A stretch of DNA of 64,000 nucleotides from positions 1 through 64,000 of the forward strand of contig JAUNJE010000006.1 of NCBI GenBank assembly GCA_030533415.1, read 5' to 3'. This document shows, in pieces, positions 1 through 7,558 of the stretch; the stretch's first letter is position 1; every line of letters starts with the position of its first letter. The notes under the pieces are model-generated. The model searched no databases, had not been told where the DNA came from, and saw only the letters and a program-made list of their open reading frames with translations. The translations under genes were made by a program, and so were the position numbers. The stretch is from Eubacteriales bacterium. GTDB lineage: Bacteria > Bacillota > Clostridia > Oscillospirales > Oscillospiraceae.

Positions 1-22
1 CTTAACGCACCTGCGGTGCTAT

Positions 23-43
23 AAAAAGGTTTTCAACCTTTTT
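23..43. terminator. A/T-flanked hairpin, probable bidirectional terminator
   Basis: A 9-bp perfect stem (23-31 with 35-43) has a 3-nt loop, five A on its left arm and five T on its right, so it would work on either strand. It probably ends a gene lying left of the window. The rest of 1-145 holds only this hairpin and the next one. Confidence 0.55.
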
Positions 44-76
44 AATAAGAACTAGTATAATCCTATATGTACCAAA

Positions 77-118
77 AATATCCCCCGTTTCCGCTGTTCA
101 CAGGAAATGGGGGATATT
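77..118 (-). terminator. Terminator of the ABC exporter operon
   Basis: A 16-bp stem (77-92 with 103-118, one G-T pair) with a 10-nt loop lies just downstream of the stop codon of the minus-strand ABC gene. On that strand it is followed by a short T stretch, as expected of an intrinsic terminator. Confidence 0.65.
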
Positions 119-145
119 GCATATGCGGTGCATGGCGGAAGCGCA

Positions 146-2002
146 TTATGCTTCCGTGTAGTACTGCGCCTGGGCGTGCCACAGCGCGTGGTATTTCCCG
201 CCCTCGTCTGCCAACAGGGCTTCGTGGGTCCCCTTCTGGATCACCGCTCCGTTGTCGAACACGGCGATCTCGTCGCAGAATTTGCAGGAGGACAGCCGGT
301 GGCTGATATAAATGGCGGTTTTATCCCCGGAAATGTCGTTGAACTTGCTGTAGATCTCCGCTTCCGCAATGGGGTCCAGGGCGGCGGTCGGCTCGTCCAG
401 GATGATAAAGGGAGCGTCCTTGTACAGCGCCCGGGCAATGGCAATTTTCTGGGCCTCGCCGCCGGAAACCTCCACGCCGTTTTCGGCGAAATCCTTATAC
501 AGCTGGGTGTCCAGGCCGTCGGGCAGGGTGGCCAGACGGTCACCGAAGCCCGCATCCGTCAGGGCCTTTTCCGCCCGCGCCCGGTCGTAGTCTGTGCGGC
601 CCGCCACGTTGGCGCCCAGGGGCTGGGAAAGCAGCTGGAAGTCCTGGAACACCACGGAGAAAATGCCCATGTAGTCCCGGTAGTTGTATTTTCGGATGTC
701 AATGCCATTCAGGAGAATTTGCCCCTCCTGGGGATCGTAAAGCCGGCACAGCAGCTTGATAAAGGTAGTCTTACCGCTGCCGTTTTCGCCCACAATGGCA
801 AGACGCTTGCCAACCTTGAATTTCATGGACACATTCTTCAGCGCCCATTTTTCACTTCCGGGATACCGGAAGGAAACATTTCGAAACTCCACTTCATACT
901 GCCGGTCGGAGCGCTTTTCCGTGGTCAGGCTCCCCTGGTACATGGCGTTGGGGATGTCCAGGAATTCATAAACACGTTCCATATTGACCGCATTGGCTTT
1001 CATGGTGCCGGAGACTTCAAACAGTTTCGCCACATGGGTGGACAGTGCCGTTACAGCACCGACATACTGTGTGACGCTTCCGATCCCGAATGCGCCTGCC
1101 CAGGCCTTCAGGCAGGTGAACAGATACACAAAGCCCGTAAATACGGAGGGAAACGCTGCACCAAGGCCTTTATAAAGTCCCAATTTGCCCCTAGCCATGC
1201 GGCCGATGGTTCCTTCTGTGGAGAAGGCAGTGTTTTGCGACCAGTATTTTTTGACCAAATTCTGCTGATTATACATTCGAATATCCATATCTCTGCCCCT
1301 ATGGTCTCCTATAAAGCCAAAGAAGCAAAAGAGCCGGTTGCTGAATGTCGCGTCATCTCCCAGGGAATTCCAGCACTCGCCGAATTTTCCATCAAAAAAG
1401 CCCGCAAGGAAACTGAACAGGAACATGACGGCAAGCAGGATGACCACGGACAGAGGATGATTGAGGATGGTCAGGCTTCCTGCGGTTTCTGGCACCTTGG
1501 CCGTAAACAGGCTGACGGTCAAAGCAATACCGCCTAGTATGCCCAAAATGGATTTCAAAGTGTCCTCAACAAAATCAGGAATTCGCATATGGCCCCAGCC
1601 GGACCAACTTTCCACTTCATTGATTTTTGCCCGGAGATCCCGGTTATCTTGTTCATCCAAAGCGGCATAGTCCATGGAAAACTGCTTCTCAATAAAGATT
1701 TGCTCCTTACGGAACCAGACGTCATCCTCAACGCATTCCCGCCAGCGGCTGGCAAGGGCAGTGAGAAGCGCCGCAACGCCGACACAGAGAACCGTTAAAA
1801 TCGTCCATTTCTGCAAAACCTCCGGCCTGCGAAGGCCGCTGAGTTCGCCGAGAAGCTGGGCAGAAAACCATACCGTCACATAGGGCGCAACGGCAGAGAC
1901 AATGGAATTGACAAAAATGGCGGGAAACAGCTGAGGGCATTTTCGGCTTAAATCCTTTGCGCCCCGCAGATGCAGAGCAATGATTTCCTTGTACTTCATC
2001 AA
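146..2002 (-). CDS. ABC exporter half-transporter, permease fused to ATPase
   Basis: A 618-residue ABC half-transporter. The N-terminal half carries about six hydrophobic membrane segments (roughly residues 25-300). The C-terminal half is a nucleotide-binding domain with Walker A GENGSGKTT, signature VSGGEAQ and Walker B FIILDEP. All catalytic motifs look intact. Its start overlaps the stop of the next ABC gene by 4 bases (ATGA), so the two are translationally coupled and most likely form a heterodimeric exporter. A GHKL kinase and LytTR regulator lie upstream on the same strand, a setting typical of peptide or antimicrobial export. The substrate cannot be read from the sequence. Confidence 0.9.
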   Translation of the reverse strand: MMKYKEIIALHLRGAKDLSRKCPQLFPAIFVNSIVSAVAPYVTVWFSAQLLGELSGLRRPEVLQKWTILTVLCVGVAALLTALASRWRECVEDDVWFRKEQIFIEKQFSMDYAALDEQDNRDLRAKINEVESWSGWGHMRIPDFVEDTLKSILGILGGIALTVSLFTAKVPETAGSLTILNHPLSVVILLAVMFLFSFLAGFFDGKFGECWNSLGDDATFSNRLFCFFGFIGDHRGRDMDIRMYNQQNLVKKYWSQNTAFSTEGTIGRMARGKLGLYKGLGAAFPSVFTGFVYLFTCLKAWAGAFGIGSVTQYVGAVTALSTHVAKLFEVSGTMKANAVNMERVYEFLDIPNAMYQGSLTTEKRSDRQYEVEFRNVSFRYPGSEKWALKNVSMKFKVGKRLAIVGENGSGKTTFIKLLCRLYDPQEGQILLNGIDIRKYNYRDYMGIFSVVFQDFQLLSQPLGANVAGRTDYDRARAEKALTDAGFGDRLATLPDGLDTQLYKDFAENGVEVSGGEAQKIAIARALYKDAPFIILDEPTAALDPIAEAEIYSKFNDISGDKTAIYISHRLSSCKFCDEIAVFDNGAVIQKGTHEALLADEGGKYHALWHAQAQYYTEA

Positions 2003-3807
2003 AAATCTCTCCCTTCCTGGTAGTAGCGGCTTTGGACGTCAAAAAGCTTTGCGTAGTCCCCGCCCAATTTCAGGAGACTTTCGTGTGTGCCTTCCTCGGC
2101 AATGACCCCATCCTTCAGGAACAGGATCCGGTCACAGAACCGGGTGGATGCCAGCCGGTGGGAGATAAACAGGGACAATTTGCCCTCCGTCATGGAGTCA
2201 TACTTTTGATAGATGTCGTTTTCCGCAATGGGGTCCAAGGCAGCAGTTGGCTCATCCAGAAGGAGAATCGGGGCGTTTTTGTACAAAGCCCGGGCAAGCA
2301 TCAGCCGCTGGGTCTCGCCGCCGGAAAGCTGGATGCCGTCCAGGTAGACTTCCCGGCCCACATGGGTCTGGAGACCATTGGGAAGATTCTGGATGACCTT
2401 GGTAAGTCCGGCTTTCTCAATGCAATCCCAAACTCTTTTCTCGTCCGTTCCCTCTGCCTGCTGGGAGACATTTTCCGCGACCGTAACATCCAGCACGGAG
2501 AATTCCTGGAAGACCGCAGAAAACAGGCCGTAGTATTCCCTGCGGTTGAAGTCCCGGATATCCTGCCCGTTCAGAAGCACCCTACCCTGGGTGGGATCCA
2601 AAAAGCCGCACAGGAGCTTCACCAATGTGGTCTTTCCCGCACCGTTTAAGCCTACAATGGCAAGCTTCTCTCCGGGATGTACCGTCAAATTCATATGGTG
2701 GATGGTATCCTGATTTGCCTCCGGGTAGCGGTAGCTGACATTCTCCAGACTCAATTCATAAGTATCGGTTTGCGGAATCGGTGCGCCATCTTCAAAACGG
2801 AATGGCTCCGGATATTCCAGGAACTCCCGTAGCTCAGAGAGATCCTGGCTTTCCTGCCGCAGCGTTGTGGTCTGCTTCAAAATGCCGGTGACCCAGGCAG
2901 TAAAACCGCTGACAGCTGTGAAGTATAGCAGGAATTCCGATGCGCTGAGCCCCTGCCGCAGAACCATTCCCAGCAGATACACATACGCGATGGCATTCCT
3001 AGCAATGGTCAAAGCCACATCCACCAGGTCGCTGAACAGATGGGCTTTTCCATGCCCACAGATATAGCCCCAATATAAATTCAGCACACCGCTATAGATA
3101 TCCCGGAGCCAGTCCTCCAGGCCAAAAATCCGGATATCCTTGGCAATTGCTATGGATGCACTCTTATTCCGAAGGTCCCACAGTTTGGCAATGTACTTTT
3201 CGTTTTCTTCCCTATGCGCATATTCCCAGCGTGCAGCATGCTTCGCCGCGAAGAAGCTAATGACGCTGGTCACGGCGATCACCAGGAGCAGGAAAGGGTC
3301 CATGTGAGAAAGCACCAGCAGATAGCACACAAGTCCGCCGATATTCTCCAACAGCGCCGTCAGGGTCTCCCAGATATGCTCTGTGGCAGTCCGGTTGCTT
3401 TCCATGCTTGCATAAGCCTTTTCACGCATACGGATGAATTTGGAGTCCAAATTATTGGAATAGGAAGTTGTGTTGCACTTGTAGGAAACCAAGCCGATGA
3501 TCCGGGTGCGGACATCCACCCGGGCAAACAGGGTATTGGTGCGAATGTACTGCCGAACGCCATTTATCAAAAACAACAGGAGCGTAAATAGTGCGATGGT
3601 CCCCAGAAGTTCTTCCAGGGGCACCCTCTGCTCCACGCGCCGCAGAATCTCCGGAGATAAGTATAGCTGCAGAAGATTCACCGACACGTTCAGCCCGGCC
3701 GTTAGCACCACAAAGAGCAGGACCCTTTTTCGGGCTTTCCAGGCAATGCTGACCATCCATGCCACATTCTGGACCACATTGTATGTTGGCTTGTTTTTTG
3801 GATTCAT
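1999..3807 (-). CDS. ABC exporter half-transporter, partner subunit
   Basis: This is the first gene of the ABC pair, 602 residues from ATG 3807. That start has GAGGTG 6 bases upstream; a GTG at 3816 would overlap the Shine-Dalgarno sequence. The N-terminal half is a membrane domain with about six segments. The ATPase domain has Walker A GLNGAGKTT, signature LSGGETQR and Walker B ILLLDEP. It overlaps the downstream ABC gene by 4 bases and is only moderately similar to it, as in heterodimeric exporters. A 92-base gap containing a hairpin separates it from the kinase gene, so it may be partly uncoupled from the regulators. Confidence 0.9.
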   Translation of the reverse strand: MNPKNKPTYNVVQNVAWMVSIAWKARKRVLLFVVLTAGLNVSVNLLQLYLSPEILRRVEQRVPLEELLGTIALFTLLLFLINGVRQYIRTNTLFARVDVRTRIIGLVSYKCNTTSYSNNLDSKFIRMREKAYASMESNRTATEHIWETLTALLENIGGLVCYLLVLSHMDPFLLLVIAVTSVISFFAAKHAARWEYAHREENEKYIAKLWDLRNKSASIAIAKDIRIFGLEDWLRDIYSGVLNLYWGYICGHGKAHLFSDLVDVALTIARNAIAYVYLLGMVLRQGLSASEFLLYFTAVSGFTAWVTGILKQTTTLRQESQDLSELREFLEYPEPFRFEDGAPIPQTDTYELSLENVSYRYPEANQDTIHHMNLTVHPGEKLAIVGLNGAGKTTLVKLLCGFLDPTQGRVLLNGQDIRDFNRREYYGLFSAVFQEFSVLDVTVAENVSQQAEGTDEKRVWDCIEKAGLTKVIQNLPNGLQTHVGREVYLDGIQLSGGETQRLMLARALYKNAPILLLDEPTAALDPIAENDIYQKYDSMTEGKLSLFISHRLASTRFCDRILFLKDGVIAEEGTHESLLKLGGDYAKLFDVQSRYYQEGRDF

Positions 3808-3842
3808 TTCTCTCACCTCGTGAGCATACTATCACAAAAATC

Positions 3843-3866
3843 CGTCCCCGGCACATTCCGGGGACG
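3843..3866 (-). terminator. Hairpin with T-run between kinase and ABC genes
   Basis: A 9-bp G/C-rich stem (3843-3851 with 3858-3866) has a 6-nt loop. On the minus strand it is followed after two bases by TTTTT. It would terminate or attenuate transcription from the regulator genes into the ABC pair. Confidence 0.55.
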
Positions 3867-3899
3867 AATCGTTAAAATCGGGGGATGAATTGCAAAAAA

Positions 3900-4562
3900 T
3901 CACTCCTGGGGGATCAATATCTCTGTGGTAAAGGCCCCGTCCTCGCTGTTGCGGCTTAAGTAGCCGTCCAGCCGCCCGACAATGCTGTCGATGCGCACCA
4001 GGCCGAAGCCGTGGCCGTCGCCCTTGGTGGTCTTATACAGCCTGCCCACCTTGGGAAGCTTCTTTGCCGCCGTGAAATTGGTAAAGGAAATGTACAGCTG
4101 GGTGCCCTTCATGTCCATGTAGACCCGGATCATCCGCGCCTGCTCCGGCAGGGACAGGCTGGCTTCAATGGCGTTGTCAAAGAGGTTGCCGAGGATGCAG
4201 CATAAGTCAAGCTCCGACATTTTCAGCTTTACCGGGATGTGGGCATCCACATGGACGGGAATGCTTTTGGCCTTGGCAAGGGATATCTTGCTGTTCAAAA
4301 TGGCGTCGGCCATGCTGTTTCCGGTTTTGACCACGGTATCCACGGTGTTCAGGTCCACATCCAGTTCCTCCAAATAGGCTTTCAGGCCGTCCATATCGCC
4401 GTTGGCCGCCAGCACCTTCATCAGCTGAATGTGGTTGCGGTAGTCATGCCGCCATCCCCGGATCTGGCGGTACATATTCTCCACTTCCCGGTAGTGGGTC
4501 TCGATCAGTTCCCGCTGGTAGGCGGCAATGCGCTTGTCGATCTGTTTGGAAAAGAGGTTCAT
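3900..4562 (-). CDS. GHKL-family histidine kinase lacking a sensor domain
   Basis: This 220-residue protein is only the kinase core. The H-box RHDYRNH puts the phospho-accepting His at residue 39, the N-box is NLFDNAIEA (126-134), and a GHGFGL glycine box follows near the C terminus. It belongs to the AgrC/NatK-like GHKL class, which normally has five to seven N-terminal membrane helices. None are present here, and the region before it is the LytTR regulator, not a lost sensor domain. It lies 10 bases after the regulator and presumably phosphorylates it. The ABC exporter could provide the input. Confidence 0.85.
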   Translation of the reverse strand: MNLFSKQIDKRIAAYQRELIETHYREVENMYRQIRGWRHDYRNHIQLMKVLAANGDMDGLKAYLEELDVDLNTVDTVVKTGNSMADAILNSKISLAKAKSIPVHVDAHIPVKLKMSELDLCCILGNLFDNAIEASLSLPEQARMIRVYMDMKGTQLYISFTNFTAAKKLPKVGRLYKTTKGDGHGFGLVRIDSIVGRLDGYLSRNSEDGAFTTEILIPQE

Positions 4563-4572
4563 GGAAAGCCTC

Positions 4573-5271
4573 CTAGGTATGGGCGATGATGGCCCGGTTC
4601 AGCGGTTCATAGGCGCCCCGGGGCAGGGGCAGCACCGTCCCGTCGGACAGGCGGACTTCCGCTTTCGTGACCCGTTGGATGTATTTCAAATTCAGAATCA
4701 TGGCCCGGCCCACCCGGAAGAAGCGGTCATCCAATTCCTTTTCAAATTCACCCAGAGTACGCTTGACAGTGTAATCCGCCTTTGCGTGGACGGTTACATA
4801 GTTCTGACGCACGTCCAAATAGCGGATCTCGTAGAACGGAATGCGGACCATCTCACCGGATAGCTCCAAATTCAGGCACCGCTGCTCCTGCTTCCGCTTT
4901 TCCAGCGCCCGGTCCAGCACCGTGAACAGCTTCTCCCGGTTCACGGGCTTCATCAGATAGTGGAGTGCCGCCACATCATACCCCTCCGCAATGTAATCGG
5001 AGTAGCCCGTAATGAAAACGATCTGCACCGCCTCATTGTCCCGGCGCACACGCTTGGCCATGGTCACGCCGTCCATGGCTCCCATTTCGATATCCAGCAG
5101 AAGAATATCGAACGCCTTCTCCTCCGCGTACCGGAACAGAAAGCTCTCCGCCGAGGGGAATACCTCCGCCCGGATGCTGACATTTCGCTCTGACGCCCAG
5201 CTGCTCAGAATTTGCAGCACAAATTCCGCGTCCTTCGGGCTGTCGTCGCAGATTGCGACCTGATAGGCCAT
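4573..5271 (-). CDS. LytTR-family response regulator
   Basis: A 232-residue regulator. The receiver domain (about 1-120) has acidic residues D9-D10, phosphoacceptor D60 in LLLDIEMG and K108 in MKPV. A LytTR DNA-binding domain follows (about 135-230). It sits directly upstream of the GHKL kinase and should control genes from LytTR direct-repeat sites, with the neighbouring ABC exporter as the obvious candidate target. It starts 27 bases after the flavin reductase gene, so the two may share a transcript. Confidence 0.9.
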   Translation of the reverse strand: MAYQVAICDDSPKDAEFVLQILSSWASERNVSIRAEVFPSAESFLFRYAEEKAFDILLLDIEMGAMDGVTMAKRVRRDNEAVQIVFITGYSDYIAEGYDVAALHYLMKPVNREKLFTVLDRALEKRKQEQRCLNLELSGEMVRIPFYEIRYLDVRQNYVTVHAKADYTVKRTLGEFEKELDDRFFRVGRAMILNLKYIQRVTKAEVRLSDGTVLPLPRGAYEPLNRAIIAHT

Positions 5272-5297
5272 GTGGTTCCCTGCTTTCTCTGCTTTTC

Positions 5298-5822
5298 TTA
5301 CTCGATGAGATACGCGTCAACAATCTCACCGTAATACGCGATGTGGCAATCCCGGCCTCCAAAGTGCGCCTCCACGGGATAGAAGCGGTCCAAAATTGCG
5401 GCGGGAAGCGCGTCCAGGTCCTGCTTTTGCTTGTAAATGACCCTGCATTCCAGAGTCAGGGGCAGCTCCCGGATGCCGGGGACGGAAATCGTGGTTGGCT
5501 CCTCAAGGGTCAGGTTCAAATCCCGGATTTTGTCCGTGTCCCGCCCGGATTTCGTGCCGCAATAGCCCAGAATTTTGGCATCCACGCCGCCATAAGGGAT
5601 GTTCACCGTGAATTCGCCGTTTTCCTCCAGCATTTGCCTTGTAAAGCGGCTCTCCCGGACATAGGCAATGAAAATGGGCTTTCCCCAATCGATTCCCAGC
5701 ATTCCCCAGCCGATGGTCATGGTGTTCACTTGTTCCCGGGACTTTGTGGTCAGCAGGATGCCCTTCTTCATGGCCTTACAGATATAACCCGAATCGTCAA
5801 AAACGTCAATTTTCCTTTTCAT
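5298..5822 (-). CDS. Flavin reductase-like FMN-binding protein
   Basis: A 174-residue protein of the flavin-reductase-like split-barrel family, which binds FMN and often acts as an NAD(P)H:flavin oxidoreductase. Family features are the N-terminal MTIGWGMLGIDWGKP stretch, the VRESRFT segment and a FTVNIP motif. I chose ATG 5822 because GGGGAGG lies 8 bases upstream; ATG 5828 would be only two bases from it. A good promoter lies at 5854-5882. The physiological substrate is not evident. Confidence 0.8.
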   Translation of the reverse strand: MKRKIDVFDDSGYICKAMKKGILLTTKSREQVNTMTIGWGMLGIDWGKPIFIAYVRESRFTRQMLEENGEFTVNIPYGGVDAKILGYCGTKSGRDTDKIRDLNLTLEEPTTISVPGIRELPLTLECRVIYKQKQDLDALPAAILDRFYPVEAHFGGRDCHIAYYGEIVDAYLIE

Positions 5823-5853
5823 AAGCATGTCCTCCCCTTTTGCTGATAATACT

Positions 5854-5882
5854 ATTTTAGCACACCCGGCAAGGCAATGCAA
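5854..5882 (-). promoter_or_regulatory. Sigma-A-type promoter of the flavin reductase/regulator genes
   Basis: On the minus strand TTGCAT (5877-5882) and TAAAAT (5854-5859) are 17 bases apart, with a TG extension before the -10. It is divergent from the SAM-hydrolase promoter 30 bases away. Confidence 0.7.
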
Positions 5883-5912
5883 CGAAAAGTCCGGGGAAAT
5901 TGCGGTATGTGA

Positions 5913-5940
5913 TTGACTTTCCCCGGAAAAAAGCTATAAT
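5913..5940 (+). promoter_or_regulatory. Promoter of the SAM-hydrolase/ECF operon
   Basis: TTGACT (5913-5918) and a perfect TATAAT (5935-5940) are 16 bases apart. The predicted start of transcription is about 25 bases before the ATG at 5972, leaving no room for a riboswitch. Confidence 0.75.
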
Positions 5941-5971
5941 GATAGATGTCCTGAATTTGGAGGTAAGAAAC

Positions 5972-6817
5972 ATGAATCCCTTGGTTTTTCAAACGGATTT
6001 CGGCCTGGTGGACGGTGCGGTCAGCGCCATGTACGGCGTTGCCTACTGCGTCAATCCGGAGCTGAAAATCCATGACCTGACCCATGATATCACACCGTAC
6101 AACATCTGGGAAGCCAGCTACCGGCTGATCCAGACCATTGCCTATTGGCCGGAAAATACGGTCTTTGTGTCCGTGGTCGATCCGGGCGTCGGCTCTACCC
6201 GCCGCAGCGTCGTGGTCAAGACCAAATCTGGCAAGTTCGTCGTGACGCCGGACAATGGAACGCTGACCCATATCATTCGCCTGGATGGTATCGAAGCCGT
6301 CCGGGAAATCGACGAGCATGTCAACCGCCTCCCCCGCTCCGGGGAAAGCTATACCTTCCACGGCCGGGATGTTTATGCCTACACCGGTGCCAGGCTTGCT
6401 AGCGGTATCATCGATTTTGAGGGGGTCGGCCCCGAGCTGGATGCCGGAAGCCTGGTGAGCCTGCCCATTGTGGAGCCTTATCTGGACGGACAGGCGGCCT
6501 GCGGGACCATCGATGTGCTGGATGTCCGCTTCGGCAGCCTGTGGACAAACATTCCCCGCACCTTGTTTTTACAGACCGGCATTCAATACGGCGACCGGGT
6601 GAGCATCACCATTGAAAACGATACCCGCACCGTGTACCGCAACATCATCCTCTTCGCCAGGAGTTTTGCGGATGTGTATGTGGGAGAGGCTCTCACCTAC
6701 GTCAACAGCCTGGACTGTGTGGCCGTGGCCATCAACCAGGGCAGCTTTGCCCGGGCCTACAACATTGGCACCGGCAATTCCTGGCGCATCCGCATCGAGC
6801 CGTTCAAAGGGTTCTGA
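5972..6817 (+). CDS. SAM hydrolase / hydroxide adenosyltransferase (DUF62)
   Basis: A 281-residue member of the DUF62 family, relatives of fluorinase and chlorinase that hydrolyse S-adenosylmethionine to adenosine and methionine. Family motifs present are TDFG (8-11), DPGVG followed by TRR, PDNGTLTH and FHGRDVYA. ATG 5972 is preceded by GGAGGT at the right distance. It has a strong promoter and is followed 134 bases later by an ECF transporter on the same strand, which suggests a link between uptake of an adenosyl or nucleoside compound and SAM breakdown. The reaction is inferred from the family. Confidence 0.88.
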   Translation: MNPLVFQTDFGLVDGAVSAMYGVAYCVNPELKIHDLTHDITPYNIWEASYRLIQTIAYWPENTVFVSVVDPGVGSTRRSVVVKTKSGKFVVTPDNGTLTHIIRLDGIEAVREIDEHVNRLPRSGESYTFHGRDVYAYTGARLASGIIDFEGVGPELDAGSLVSLPIVEPYLDGQAACGTIDVLDVRFGSLWTNIPRTLFLQTGIQYGDRVSITIENDTRTVYRNIILFARSFADVYVGEALTYVNSLDCVAVAINQGSFARAYNIGTGNSWRIRIEPFKGF

Positions 6818-6951
6818 TACTATTTCATTAGGATTTTCATATGAAAAACTTCCATTGTGGCAAATTTAGGTTTTTCATTGAGAATCTGTATGACGGTTTG
6901 TTGTTTTGGCGTTTCGCCTGAACATAGAAAGATTTATGGAGGTAGAACACA

Positions 6952-7500
6952 ATGAAGAAGTTTTCCGTAAAAACCATCGTTGCCATCGGCATCGGCGCCG
7001 CCCTGTTCTTTGTCCTGGGCCGCTTTGTCGCCATCCCCAGCCCTGTGCCCAATACCAGCATCTCCGTGCAATACGGCCTGCTGGCCTTCATGTCCGTGGT
7101 TTACGGCCCTGTTGCCGGCGCTCTGATCGGCTTTATCGGCCACACGCTCATTGACTTCAGCTATGGCTGGGGCATCTGGTGGAGCTGGGTCATCGCTTCC
7201 GCCGTCTTCGGCGCGCTGATGGGTCTTTCCACCAAGGTCCTGAAGCTGGAAGAGGGCGAGTTGGGCAAGAAGGGCCTGATCAAGTTCAACGTCGGTCAGG
7301 TCGTCTGCCACTTGATCTGCTGGATGGTCATTGCCCCTGTTCTGGACGTCTATATGATGGGCGAGCCTTGGGACAAGCTGATCGCACAGGGCCTGATGGC
7401 CGGTGTTGCCAACGCTGTCACCACCGCCATTGTCGGCAGCCTGCTGTGCATTGCTTATACTGCCACCAAGACCAAGGCCGGCAGTCTGACCAAGGAGTAA
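6952..7500 (+). CDS. ECF transporter substrate-binding S component (UPF0397-type)
   Basis: A 182-residue, highly hydrophobic protein with about five to six membrane helices. The N-terminal motif AIGIGAALFFVLGRF and the PVPNT, GFIGH and GWGIWWSW segments match the UPF0397 family of ECF S components. Databases often label these riboflavin-type, but the ligand is not established. The Shine-Dalgarno GGAGG lies just upstream. A double ATPase and an EcfT gene follow, so a full dedicated transporter is encoded. The ligand is probably related to the SAM hydrolase next door. Confidence 0.85.
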   Translation: MKKFSVKTIVAIGIGAALFFVLGRFVAIPSPVPNTSISVQYGLLAFMSVVYGPVAGALIGFIGHTLIDFSYGWGIWWSWVIASAVFGALMGLSTKVLKLEEGELGKKGLIKFNVGQVVCHLICWMVIAPVLDVYMMGEPWDKLIAQGLMAGVANAVTTAIVGSLLCIAYTATKTKAGSLTKE

Positions 7501-7512
7501 GACTACACGCTA

Positions 7513-7539
7513 CAAAGGCAGGCAGTTTGCCTGCCTTTG
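7513..7539 (+). other. Perfect 12-bp intercistronic hairpin
   Basis: Bases 7513-7524 pair perfectly with 7528-7539 around a 3-nt loop. No T-run follows, so it is more likely an RNA-stabilising or expression-balancing element between the S-component and ATPase genes than a terminator. Confidence 0.6.
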
Positions 7540-7558
7540 CCCGTCAGGAGGACTTTTT

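Noticed and set aside
107..1537. Long open reading frame (476 codons) on the plus strand
   Set aside because: It lies wholly antisense to the intact ABC ATPase/permease gene, has no Shine-Dalgarno sequence and no recognisable domain; it is a by-product of GC-rich codon use.
6818..6951. Possible riboswitch before the ECF S component
   Set aside because: The 134 bases have no strong hairpin followed by a T-run and I could not match a known riboswitch core.
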